Source: Candidatus Bathyarchaeota archaeon
GTDB taxonomy: Archaea; Thermoproteota; Bathyarchaeia; Bathyarchaeales; Bathycorpusculaceae
Direction of reading: 5' to 3'
Assembly: GCA_026014465.1 (NCBI GenBank)
Contig: JAOZID010000010.1
Span: 964,303 to 1,028,302 of the forward strand
DNA: 64,000 nucleotides
A program made the position numbers and the translations under genes. This document shows positions 53,328 to 61,525 of the stretch, in pieces. Numbering within the stretch: the stretch's first letter is position 1; each line of letters begins with the position of its first letter. Below the pieces are notes generated by a model, which saw only the letters and a program-made list of their open reading frames with translations, was not told the origin of the DNA and made no database searches.

Positions 53328-54809
53328 TTGAAGGAGTACGATTTAGTGGTCATTGGCACAGGCTCGGGCATGGAGCTTGCAGACGCGTTCATTAGGCAAA
53401 ACCCCAAAGCGCAAATCGCAGTTATCGACAAAGACGACCCCGGCGGCATTTGCTTGACGCGCGGGTGCATTCCCTCTAAGCTTTTGATTTACCCCGCAGA
53501 GGTAGTTAGAACAATCCAGCGGGCGGGGGAGTTTGGGGTGCAAGCAGAGATTTTGAAGGTAGATTCTAACGCGGTGATGGAGCGCATGCGCAGGCTCATA
53601 AAAGCAGACATCGACATGATACGTCACGGACTCTCAAACACCGAAAATATCGATTATTACCCCACCACCGCAGAGTTTACTGCGCCCTACACGCTAAAAG
53701 TTGGCGAGCAAACCATAAAGGGCAAAATGATTTTTCTGTCCACAGGCTCAAAACCTTCTGTACCCAACATTGAGGGGTTAGAGCAGACGGGTTATTTGAC
53801 AAGCGATAGCATATTGCAGCTAAAGCAGCTGCCCCAAAGCTTCATCATAATCGGCGGAGGCTACATAGCCGCGGAGTACGGCAATTTTCTCTCAGCCATG
53901 GGCTGCAAAGTCACCATAATCGGACGCAACCCCCAATTCATACCCCAAGAAGAACCCGAAATCTCCACATTAGCCAAAAGAGAAATGCAAAAACACGCAA
54001 CCGTGCTAACAGGCTACGACGTGCGCAAGGTCAACGCCACAAACGAGGGGAAAAAAAGCGTGACAGCCGCGGATAGGGAAAACGGAGAGGAGATGCAGGT
54101 CTTGGCAGACGAGATTTTTGTGGCGGCGGGTCGCAAATCAAACGCGGACATGTTGCATCCTGAGAAGGCAGGCATAAAAGTTGATGACAGGGGCTTTTTT
54201 GTGGTGGACGAGTACTTGCAGACCACTCAGCCTAACGTGTGGGCGTTTGGGGACGCGAATGGCACGTTGATGTTTAAGCATGTGGCAAATTATGAAGTGC
54301 AAGTTGCCTACTTTAACGCGGTTTTTAAAGAGAAGACCAAAGTCAAGTATGGCGCAATTCCGCATGCAGTGTTTACTGACCCTGAAATTGCCAGCGTGGG
54401 ACTAAAAGAAGCACAAGCCGTCAAACAATTCGGCGAAGAAAACGTGCTAATCGGCTTTCACCTCTACGAGCAAACCGCCAAAGGAGAAGCCATGGCAATA
54501 AAAGACGCCTTCGTAAAAATCATAATAGAACGCAAAACCCAAAACATCGTTGGAGCCCACATCATAGGACCCCAAGCATCCACCCTCATACAAGAAGTCA
54601 TCAACATCATGCAAATAAAAAAACAAAACGCCCTCTACCTACTCCAAGCCATGCACATCCACCCCGCCCTACCCGAAGTCATAATCCGCGCAGTCGGCTC
54701 CCTCATGACCCACCACGACTACCAAAACCACTTCTTAGAACACCACACCAACCTACTCCAAAACCAAAAACACAACCACAACCACGAACACGACCATGAC
54801 CACAACTAG
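53328..54809 (+). CDS. Dihydrolipoamide dehydrogenase/mercuric reductase-like flavoprotein with His-rich tail
   Basis: A 493-residue protein. FAD-binding VVIGTGSGMELAD (GxGxG with a Met in place of the usual third-position residue), redox disulfide CLTRGCIPSK, NAD-binding IIIGGGYIAAEYG, a second FAD contact VWAFGDANG, and a dimer interface ending AMHIHPALPEVI with the catalytic His-Pro-Glu. This is the class I pyridine-nucleotide disulfide oxidoreductase family. No lipoate-enzyme genes are adjacent, so its substrate is unknown. The last ~30 residues include HNHNHEHDHDHN, a likely metal-binding tail not normal for the family. The TTG start at 53328 lies about 7 bases after GGTGTGGTG; the earlier frame start at 53271 adds a hydrophobic stretch of doubtful value. 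Confidence 0.9.
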   Translation: MKEYDLVVIGTGSGMELADAFIRQNPKAQIAVIDKDDPGGICLTRGCIPSKLLIYPAEVVRTIQRAGEFGVQAEILKVDSNAVMERMRRLIKADIDMIRHGLSNTENIDYYPTTAEFTAPYTLKVGEQTIKGKMIFLSTGSKPSVPNIEGLEQTGYLTSDSILQLKQLPQSFIIIGGGYIAAEYGNFLSAMGCKVTIIGRNPQFIPQEEPEISTLAKREMQKHATVLTGYDVRKVNATNEGKKSVTAADRENGEEMQVLADEIFVAAGRKSNADMLHPEKAGIKVDDRGFFVVDEYLQTTQPNVWAFGDANGTLMFKHVANYEVQVAYFNAVFKEKTKVKYGAIPHAVFTDPEIASVGLKEAQAVKQFGEENVLIGFHLYEQTAKGEAMAIKDAFVKIIIERKTQNIVGAHIIGPQASTLIQEVINIMQIKKQNALYLLQAMHIHPALPEVIIRAVGSLMTHHDYQNHFLEHHTNLLQNQKHNHNHEHDHDHN

Positions 54810-54818
54810 CACACAGAA

Positions 54819-54893
54819 TAGACCCCCCCCTCCCCCTATGGTTTCTGCATAGAATTAAAATTTGGAACCTAATAGGCTGCTGATAGGGTGGTG
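54819..54893 (+). repeat. Intergenic element copy C (C-tract, CTGCATAGAAT, duplicated CTAATAGG)
   Basis: TAGAC8TC5 is followed by TATGG, TTTCTGCATAGAATTAAAATTTGG, then CTAATAGG-CTG-CTGATAGG and GTGGTG. It matches copy B at 14800 box by box, with a five-base insertion after the C-tract and a few substitutions. It lies 10 bases after the oxidoreductase stop and is followed by a T7 run at 54894, so it may also mark transcript ends. Confidence 0.65.
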
Positions 54894-55009
54894 TTTTTTT
54901 GGAAGGTGGGGCGTGACCTTTAGTGGGGTGTTTTGGTTGGGTTTGTTTGTGCCATAATGCTTATCTTTTGAGGTGTGAATCGGTTTGCTTTGTTTGTGAG
55001 GAGTAGATT

Positions 55010-55966
55010 ATGGGTAATTTGATGGTTGCGGTTGTGGGTGCTCAAGGCTACAGTGGCAGTTTGGCGAAGAAAGGAACCTCCACCGACATTACATTGTATA
55101 ATTTGAAGCGGGGGGAGGATACGGTGACGTTGGTTGAGCCTGCAAGGTATCCTGAAAGGTTGGCGCCGTTGTTTTTTGCTGCTTCTGAAGCTCAAAGCGC
55201 AGTTGTGGTTGTGGATGAGTTAAACGCTGCGTTGGGTGAGAGTTTGGTTATGCTTCAGTGCTGCGGCATACGAAGCGGTTACTTTGTTCTTCGCAACTAT
55301 GTACCCCAAGAGAAGATTTTGCCGCTCATAAAAGGCACCAGCTTGGAAAATTTCGAGTTCGTCGCCGATGACCCAAACGTGCTACGTGAAAAACTTTTGA
55401 CAGACGCCACAAAGCAGCAAAGCGAGCAGGCATCATTTGGGACAGTCCCTGTTGATCACGCTTTCAACGTCAAAGGCATAGGAACCGTCGCTTTGGGTGT
55501 AGTCATAAAAGGCGCAGTAGCAAAGCATGATGCCCTCAAAGCCCTGCCCGGAGTTAAGACGGCGCAGGTGCGTTCGATTCAAAAGCATGACGACGATTTT
55601 GACGCCGCCATAGAGAACGACCGCGTTGGGTTGGCGCTTAAAAACGTCGCCGTGGATGACCTTGACCGCGGCACCGTCCTAAGCAACGACCCCAACATCA
55701 AAGCGTCCAAGCAGCTAAAGGCGCAGGCAACCTTGGTCAAGTACTGGAACACGCCCATGAAAGCAGGCATGGTAGTTCACGTGGGGCATTGGATGCAGTT
55801 TCTTAACAGCAAAATCGAAGAAGCCACCGAAGAAAACGACCACCGCAAACCCACTTTGACGCTGTCGCTAGAAAAAGAGCTAGTGTACTGCGCAGGTGAC
55901 AAAGCGGTGCTGATGTATTTGGAGGGCGGCAAGCTTCGCGTGGCAGGAACCTTGGAGCTAACCTAA
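55010..55966 (+). CDS. SelB/EF-Tu-like translation factor homologue lacking GTPase motifs
   Basis: A 318-residue protein aligned by eye with archaeal SelB/EF-Tu-like factors. The usual P-loop position reads VVGAQGYSGSLAKKGTSTDI, with no GxxxxGK(S/T). The switch II DxPGH region reads VEPARYPERLAPLFF, and the NKxD region reads LRNYVPQ, so all nucleotide motifs are lost. The later parts keep the domain II-like phrases FNVKGIGTVALGVVIKGAV, KTAQVRSIQKHDDDFDAA, GLALKNVAVDDLDRGTVL, and a C-terminal beta-barrel ending. Related degenerate factors occur in other archaea. It could act as an accessory or scaffold protein. GAGGAG lies six bases before ATG 55010. Confidence 0.8.
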   Translation: MGNLMVAVVGAQGYSGSLAKKGTSTDITLYNLKRGEDTVTLVEPARYPERLAPLFFAASEAQSAVVVVDELNAALGESLVMLQCCGIRSGYFVLRNYVPQEKILPLIKGTSLENFEFVADDPNVLREKLLTDATKQQSEQASFGTVPVDHAFNVKGIGTVALGVVIKGAVAKHDALKALPGVKTAQVRSIQKHDDDFDAAIENDRVGLALKNVAVDDLDRGTVLSNDPNIKASKQLKAQATLVKYWNTPMKAGMVVHVGHWMQFLNSKIEEATEENDHRKPTLTLSLEKELVYCAGDKAVLMYLEGGKLRVAGTLELT

Positions 55967-56029
55967 CCGCCTTAGGGCGCGGGTTGATTAGATTTTGATA
56001 AGTGGTTTAGTCAAATAGGCTTAAATTAT

Positions 56030-56833
56030 GTGGGCGCTGCCCCTATTTTGGTGTCTGGTTTGGGCGTTGAAAACGAAGCCTTGCTTGATGTTTTGAAGCA
56101 CCCTATTCGCCGCAAAACCATCATAGCACTGAGCAAAACGCATAGCCTGTCTTATACGGAGTTGATGAAGCAAACCCAAGCCGCAAACACAGGCAAACTC
56201 AACTACCACCTAAAAATCCTCGCCGACCTAATAGAAAAAGACCAAAACGGAAAATACCACCTAACCCAAAAAGGACAAAACGCCGCCCAACTTCTCACCG
56301 CCGCAAACAAGAAAACCAACACCGCAGCCCTGCGCACTTCTGATGCTGCGCTTATTGGCTTTGCAGGGTTTGTTTTGACCGTTGCAAATCCTGGGTTTTG
56401 GGGCTTTGCCGTAGCGGCGTGGTTGGGCGTGGAGTCTTTGGAGTTGTTTTCTGCCCTAAACATTGTAATGGCAGCGTTTGGGTTGGTTGTTCCAGGCGCG
56501 TTAATGTGGTTTTTGTCGGCTAGGCGGGCGGGTTCTCACAAGTTCTATGAGTTGCTCAAGGCACCGTTGTTGATGGTTCCTATAGCAGCGGCGTTGCTTT
56601 TGGTTATGGTTCTGCTCCACGCGCCCGTGGGGGTGCAAGTTGCCATTCCTCTTAGCCAAGCCACAGTTTCACACACAGCAGCCGCAGATGGTCCCACGGT
56701 TTCTATGTCTCAGTTTGGGTTTTCTTTGCTTTCCACGTCCTTGCTTGCCGTTGTGGTGGCGGGTATGGCGTTTTCGTTTGTAGGAGTCACTCTTGCCGAA
56801 TGTGCCAGACGCCTAAAAAAGAAGGTTTTCTAA
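56030..56833 (+). CDS. Winged-helix transcription regulator fused to membrane helices
   Basis: A 267-residue protein. An ArsR-like winged helix (about 15-95: LDVLKHPIRRKTIIAL, GKLNYHLKILADLIEK, YHLTQKGQNAAQLL) is followed by four or five membrane helices (about 105-260). Archaeal membrane-bound regulators of this form sense membrane or external signals. GTG 56030 lacks a clear ribosome-binding site and lies close to TTAAATTAT, so the message may be leaderless. The gene is convergent with the membrane protein at 56842. Confidence 0.82.
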   Translation: MGAAPILVSGLGVENEALLDVLKHPIRRKTIIALSKTHSLSYTELMKQTQAANTGKLNYHLKILADLIEKDQNGKYHLTQKGQNAAQLLTAANKKTNTAALRTSDAALIGFAGFVLTVANPGFWGFAVAAWLGVESLELFSALNIVMAAFGLVVPGALMWFLSARRAGSHKFYELLKAPLLMVPIAAALLLVMVLLHAPVGVQVAIPLSQATVSHTAAADGPTVSMSQFGFSLLSTSLLAVVVAGMAFSFVGVTLAECARRLKKKVF

Positions 56834-56841
56834 AAAGAGGG

Positions 56842-57735
56842 TTAGGTGTTGTTGTTTGTTTTGTCGTGGAGCATTAGGGGTAATCCTATGAGGGGAAGCG
56901 CCATTGCCCAGAGGTCGACGTTGTGTCCTAGGAACCATGCGTACCAGTCGCTCCAGCCGCCTACGGTTCCAAGGTATGCCCACATGATGTAGAGCCCCAA
57001 GAAGTAGGTGCCCATTAACGTGACGATTGCGCCGACTGTTTGCAGGTTAAGTTTGGATATGCTGGGGAGGTGGCTGTTTTTTCGGGTGAAATAAGCGGCG
57101 TATACCCCAAGCGCGAGCAAGCCTACTGAGGTTACTATGAAGCTTAGGATGTTGGCGGGGTAAGCCAGCATGTAATCAAGACCTTTTTGCATGATGGCGA
57201 AGACCCAGTTGCAGGTGTTGTTTAGCCAGAAAACAAAGATGTATACGGTTCCTGCGGTTAGTGCCCATTTGATTGCGCCTGTTGTGGGTTTGTTTGGGTT
57301 TAACTCCAAGAACAGTTTAGCTAAAACTATGGGAATTAGTATGGATTCGATTAGGCAGGGCAGTCCGGTTTCTATGAAGAAGCCTATGCCGTAGAATGTG
57401 TCAAAGCTTATGGTACCCCAGATGCCAGAGGGGAAAAGCACTGCAAAGTTGACGGCTTCTAACAGGATTATCCAGCGCAGCGACATCAACGCTTCAGGTC
57501 GGGAGAGGTCATGTCGGAACAGGTAGAACAGGATGGTGATTACGGCTATGAAGCCTGCGGCGGTTCGAAAACCTAGTCCGATGACGCCTGCGGTGTCGGT
57601 TAGTTCAATCCAGAACATGTTGTGTCCGATGTTGAAGGCGGCTTTGGCGAATTCGTAGAGGGAAAACAAGAACCATGACAGGGCAACGAGTAGTAATCCG
57701 AGTTTAAGCGGCATCGTAAAATGTTCTTTGGACAT
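56842..57735 (-). CDS. Multi-spanning membrane protein of unknown function
   Basis: A 297-residue protein with about eight hydrophobic helices and no family motif that I recognise. Conserved-looking features are several Trp/Tyr-rich loops (GWSDWYAWFLGHN near the end) and a mid-protein ESILIPIVLAKLFLE helix. Length and helix count would fit a small carrier, but no substrate can be proposed. GGAG lies nine bases before ATG 57735. A palindrome and TATA box upstream suggest controlled expression. The 3' end nearly abuts the convergent regulator gene, 8 bases apart. Confidence 0.75.
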   Translation of the reverse strand: MSKEHFTMPLKLGLLLVALSWFLFSLYEFAKAAFNIGHNMFWIELTDTAGVIGLGFRTAAGFIAVITILFYLFRHDLSRPEALMSLRWIILLEAVNFAVLFPSGIWGTISFDTFYGIGFFIETGLPCLIESILIPIVLAKLFLELNPNKPTTGAIKWALTAGTVYIFVFWLNNTCNWVFAIMQKGLDYMLAYPANILSFIVTSVGLLALGVYAAYFTRKNSHLPSISKLNLQTVGAIVTLMGTYFLGLYIMWAYLGTVGGWSDWYAWFLGHNVDLWAMALPLIGLPLMLHDKTNNNT

Positions 57736-57758
57736 GTCTTAGACTCCACAAGATAGCA

Positions 57759-57771
57759 AGCAACAGTTGCT
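57759..57771. promoter_or_regulatory. 13-bp palindrome over the membrane-protein promoter
   Basis: AGCAACAGTTGCT is a 13-bp palindrome with six-base arms AGCAAC/GTTGCT around one central base. On the minus strand it follows TATACTTAAAA directly, so it covers the expected transcription start region, and ATG 57735 lies 23 bases further. A second TTGCT/TAGC repeat extends it. It is a candidate repressor site. Confidence 0.5.
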
Positions 57772-57926
57772 ATTTTAAGTATATTATGTTTGTTCATTTC
57801 CGCGCTGACCAAAAGGGGCGGCGTTTACGTTTTAGGGGGCGGATTGGATGTAAAGGGGAGTTGGGTTAGGTTTAAATGGGGCAGGTGGAGAATAGGAGTT
57901 TAGGGTTTCAAGGAGAGTGTAATGAA

Positions 57927-58154
57927 TTGCAGTTGAAAACTCGGCAGTTAAGGCAGTTTTTGCTTGTAGCTGAGGGTGTCGGCGCAGTTTTTATGGGGCT
58001 TTTTCTGGCGGCGTACTGGCTAGGTATTCCAACTAACGTGGTTTACCATTCTGACCCCGTGCTTCGGTTGGCTTTGCAGGGTCTTGGCGGCTTGTTGCTT
58101 GTTTTGGTACTGGCTGGACTTGTTCTCTTCTTGATTGCACACAAAAACGCTTAG
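57927..58154 (+). CDS. Small two-helix membrane protein
   Basis: A 75-residue protein from TTG 57927 with two membrane helices (LLVAEGVGAVFMGLFLAAY and LGGLLLVLVLAGLVLFLI) and a basic end. The ATG at 57876 would add 17 residues, but it overlaps a TATA-like GGTTTAAATG. A transcript starting about 25 bases later would instead use GGAGAG at 57911-57916 and the TTG. It precedes the glycosyltransferase by 12 bases and is probably co-transcribed. Function unknown. Confidence 0.6.
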   Translation: MQLKTRQLRQFLLVAEGVGAVFMGLFLAAYWLGIPTNVVYHSDPVLRLALQGLGGLLLVLVLAGLVLFLIAHKNA

Positions 58155-58166
58155 ACAGGCGATTCT

Positions 58167-59906
58167 ATGGGTTTCCCCCAAACCGTGAAAGCTATCCAGC
58201 AACACATGACAAATAAGCATTCACGAAAAGACGAACTGAAAACAAAACTTTTCCTGCTAATAGCATGGTGCAGACTCAAACTCAGCGACAAATGGCGCCT
58301 AGCGTTCATAGGATTCATCCTTACATACATGGTTTTTCTGCTCTGGGATTTATCGTACATGTCTATTCGGTGGGATGAAGTAAACCACCTCAACAGCGGC
58401 TTGCTTTTAAGCACGGGACAGTTCACGTCGTACCTCACCGAAGGCGGCTTCTATCCGCCCCTTTTTGACCTTGTAACCACGGTTTTTTTCAAGGTAATAG
58501 GTGCAAGCGTGTTTAACGGCAGATTAGTGTCCCTCATGTTCTCGGTGCTCTCGCTTTGGGCAGTCTTTGAATTTGGCTACAAACTCTACGACGCAAAAAT
58601 CGCCCTAACCGCCAGCGTCCTACTCGCCGTCATGCCCGCCTACATCTGGCTCTCGCGCATGACCATGATAGAAACCATGCTTATCTTCTTCTTCACCGTC
58701 TCGGCGCTCCTGTTTTTCATGTGGCTACACAACGACCAACGCAAATACCTACTGTGGAGCGGCATAACATTGGGGCTGGGCGTGTTAGCCAAATACCAAA
58801 CCGTCATAGTCGCCGCGATAATGCTTTTGGGGCTTCTGTTTCTGTGCAGGGGCTACTTGAAAGAGCGGCTGCCTAAATTTGCGTTTTTGCTAGTGGTGGC
58901 AGTTTTGGTTTTTGTGCCTTGGATAGTAGCCGCATATCAGGTTTACGCGTCAGGCATGCTCGAAACGTGGCTCTACGCCATGAACATTGGAAACCCCGAA
59001 AAAACCCTCTACAGCCTCGGATTTAACAGCATAGGCATCAACAGGTTCCCCCACATATTCATCTCCATACCCCCGTGGCTACAGGTGCCGCTGTTCTACT
59101 TTTTCGAGATGACCTCACCCTACGCTGACATCCACCCTGTCTCGTTCTTCTTGTACGCGTTAGGGATAGGCGGCTTGGTCTTGTTTGCTTGGAGACGAAA
59201 ACCCCTCGACAAGTATTTGCTTATCTGGTTTGTGGTAGTGTACGTGTTTTTCACGGTAATCCCCAACAGGCACTGGCGCTACATCGTTCCCGTCTTCCCC
59301 GTTTTGGCGTTCGCAGCAGCTAGCCTAATTTCTTCAGGGCTTAGCACTATGAGGAAAATCTGGGCAAACAAGCACCTAAGCATGAGCGAGAAACGTTTCT
59401 CCCAGTTTTGTGCGTGCATCCTAATCGGGTTTGTTGCGTTAGGTGCATATTATAACGTCCAAGACACGCAGGTCTGGCTATCAAAAGACCGCGTCCACAT
59501 ACCCATCCAAGAAGCCTCTGAATTCGCCGCAACCATCGTGGAGCCCGAAGACGCCATTGTAGTTATGTGTACGCAGAACTTCTTTAGTCAAGACATGGTA
59601 CGGTTCTACCTAAACGCGCAGGGCAAATACAACAAAGTCCTAAACTACCCCTATCAGCCCGTCGACACCTACACACCCGACTTTGACATAGAAGAATTCA
59701 TCAACCTATGCAAACAAAACAACGTCAAATACGTCTTCACCTACGAATACAGCGGCGACGAACCCTACTTCAACAGCACCCTAAGCCTGCAAGGCGTCTT
59801 CCAAATGCTCTACGACTCAGGCAACTTTAGCCGACTACTGCAAAACAACACCTACGCCTTCGGATACTACCCAAGAAGAATCTTTATACTAACTTTTCTT
59901 GGCTAA
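58167..59906 (+). CDS. GT39/ArnT-like membrane glycosyltransferase
   Basis: A 579-residue protein with about 11-12 membrane helices and the family pattern near the N-terminus: the acidic pair in RWDEVNH (about 68-74), GGFYPPLFDL, and RMTMIETMLIFF. Such enzymes move a sugar from a polyprenyl-phosphate donor to an acceptor on the outer face of the membrane, as in protein O-glycosylation. The Thr-Pro linkers of the surface proteins in this window are plausible acceptors, which is only inference. A C-terminal soluble part (about 430-579) faces outward. The frame begins at ATG 58167; ATG 58206 is also possible. The end overlaps the convergent PPC gene by 4 bases. Confidence 0.88.
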   Translation: MGFPQTVKAIQQHMTNKHSRKDELKTKLFLLIAWCRLKLSDKWRLAFIGFILTYMVFLLWDLSYMSIRWDEVNHLNSGLLLSTGQFTSYLTEGGFYPPLFDLVTTVFFKVIGASVFNGRLVSLMFSVLSLWAVFEFGYKLYDAKIALTASVLLAVMPAYIWLSRMTMIETMLIFFFTVSALLFFMWLHNDQRKYLLWSGITLGLGVLAKYQTVIVAAIMLLGLLFLCRGYLKERLPKFAFLLVVAVLVFVPWIVAAYQVYASGMLETWLYAMNIGNPEKTLYSLGFNSIGINRFPHIFISIPPWLQVPLFYFFEMTSPYADIHPVSFFLYALGIGGLVLFAWRRKPLDKYLLIWFVVVYVFFTVIPNRHWRYIVPVFPVLAFAAASLISSGLSTMRKIWANKHLSMSEKRFSQFCACILIGFVALGAYYNVQDTQVWLSKDRVHIPIQEASEFAATIVEPEDAIVVMCTQNFFSQDMVRFYLNAQGKYNKVLNYPYQPVDTYTPDFDIEEFINLCKQNNVKYVFTYEYSGDEPYFNSTLSLQGVFQMLYDSGNFSRLLQNNTYAFGYYPRRIFILTFLG

Positions 59907-60352
59907 TCCTTGACCTCAAGCAACTCAAAACCCGTTTTCTCATCCAACACGCGCTTAGCCGATGTCTCCGCCAATTCAAGCAGTATGACCTCGCCAATTA
60001 GCCAAACATCTATTCCCCTGCGCGTGCATCCTGTAGTTACGGTTTCGCCGCGTCCAAAACTTGCGTGCATATGCAATGTGGGTTTGCCGTCAGGGTTGGA
60101 GAAGAGGGTGCCTACGCCGCAGACTTCATGCGCGCCACACAGCAGCCTAACCATGGGGTCAGGGGGAAGCTCATCGTCGTTTTTGGGACCAACCACCACG
60201 CAACTCTTGTCCTTGATGCCGCCAACCAAAAAACAAACCCCACTACGAACACGGTTTTCCTTGGCAAAACGTTCAACAGCATCTGGCAAACGGTCACCAT
60301 CGTGCAGTCGTAAAACAAAAATTCGCCCAAGCTTAGCTTCAGTAAACTCCAT
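59903..60352 (-). CDS. PPC/DUF296-domain protein
   Basis: A 149-residue stand-alone PPC domain. GRIFVLRLHDGDRLPDAV at the start, GGIKDKSC, LLCGAHEVCGVGTLF, LHMHASFGRG with the conserved histidines (a metal site in archaeal and bacterial structures), and DVWLIGEVILLEL. Plant versions are fused to AT-hook DNA binders. Archaeal and bacterial single-domain forms make trimers with unknown function. I used ATG 60352 over TTG 60358. It lies downstream of dinB by 60 bases in the same direction, so it could belong to that repair cluster. Confidence 0.87.
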   Translation of the reverse strand: MEFTEAKLGRIFVLRLHDGDRLPDAVERFAKENRVRSGVCFLVGGIKDKSCVVVGPKNDDELPPDPMVRLLCGAHEVCGVGTLFSNPDGKPTLHMHASFGRGETVTTGCTRRGIDVWLIGEVILLELAETSAKRVLDEKTGFELLEVKD

Positions 60353-60412
60353 GACCAAACAGCCTCACCAATCATAGAGCATGCAGGGTATAAAAACGGT
60401 TTCAAACCGCAG

Positions 60413-61525
60413 TCAGGGGTTTTGGAAGAAGCTGGTTAACTGTTTTTGCTCTTTTTCTTCTTTGCTAAACCCCGCAATTTTTACTCCGACCCTGCGCAGC
60501 TCCAGCGTGGATTCGTTTAGGAATTTTTGCGTGAGGTCGTGTACGTGGTTTTGGATGGTTTGTTTGTCTTTGGCGGGTTTCTCAAGCGTGACAGAGCGGG
60601 TTTTGGTGCTCAGATTCACAAGTATTGCAAGGATGGCAACTTGTTTGTAGCTCATGTTCTTTGGGGCAAATTCAGCGTAGATTTCGTCGATGAGCTGATT
60701 GGTTTTCTCCAAAATGACCTCTAAGTCGCGGGTGTTCTCTTTTAAGGTGGCGATGCGGCTTATGGATTCGGCTTCCCCTGCTTCCTTCACAGGGTCATTG
60801 TCTACGCCGTTTGCGGCGTTATGGAAGTACACGCCCAAGGTTTTGCCAAAAACCTCCACCAGACGCTGCACACTAAACCCCGCTAAATCTCCCACAGTTT
60901 TGATGCCCAAAGCCGCCATCTTTGCGCTGGTTTTCTTCCCTACCCCCAACAGTTTGCCAACAGCCAACGGAGCCAAAAACTCCTTCACCTGCGCGGGTCG
61001 AACAACAGTGACGCCGTCGGGCTTGTTGATGTCGGATGCGATTTTTGCAACCAGCTTGTTAGGGGCAACGCCAACCGAAAACGTCACGCCTACCTCTTGT
61101 TTCACCGCCTGCTTCATCTGCGCAACCAACGCCTCCGCCGCCTCAAAATCGCCGCCAAGCTTTTTGGTAACCTCCAAGTACGCCTCGTCAATACCCACCT
61201 GCTCAAACACATCCGCAAACCCACGTAGCAGCTCCATTATTTTGTCGGAGAGTTTCTGGTAATAATCGTAATCCACAGACAAGAAAACCGCGTCTACTCC
61301 TTCAAGGCGCTTTTTAGCTAAGAACAAGGGCAGTCCTGATTTAACATCGTATTGCCTGGCGAGGTAGTTGGAGGTGCTTACTGCGCCGCTGTCTTGTGTG
61401 CGTCCGCTGTACACGCCCACCACCACAGGCTTACCCTTCAACTCAGGATTATGAAGCTCCTCACACTGAGCAAAAAAGTAATCCAAATCAACCAACATCA
61501 CAACACGCCCATCCACCGCAGTCAC
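60413..61525 (-). CDS. dinB: DNA polymerase IV (DinB), Y-family translesion polymerase
   Basis: A 370-residue protein with DLDYFFAQCEE (catalytic Asp), FLSVDYDYYQKLS, GIDEAYLEVT, KMAALGIKTVGDL (helix-hairpin-helix region) and a little-finger domain. It ends in QKQLTSFFQNP, a PCNA-interacting motif (Q-x-x-L-x-x-F-F), as in Dbh/Dpo4 relatives. It copies past damaged template bases. The GTG start overlaps the stop of the radical SAM gene (GTGA), with AGGAGAAGAG just upstream, so the two are co-translated. The pairing with an SPL-like gene points to a DNA-repair operon. Confidence 0.95.
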   Translation of the reverse strand: MTAVDGRVVMLVDLDYFFAQCEELHNPELKGKPVVVGVYSGRTQDSGAVSTSNYLARQYDVKSGLPLFLAKKRLEGVDAVFLSVDYDYYQKLSDKIMELLRGFADVFEQVGIDEAYLEVTKKLGGDFEAAEALVAQMKQAVKQEVGVTFSVGVAPNKLVAKIASDINKPDGVTVVRPAQVKEFLAPLAVGKLLGVGKKTSAKMAALGIKTVGDLAGFSVQRLVEVFGKTLGVYFHNAANGVDNDPVKEAGEAESISRIATLKENTRDLEVILEKTNQLIDEIYAEFAPKNMSYKQVAILAILVNLSTKTRSVTLEKPAKDKQTIQNHVHDLTQKFLNESTLELRRVGVKIAGFSKEEKEQKQLTSFFQNP

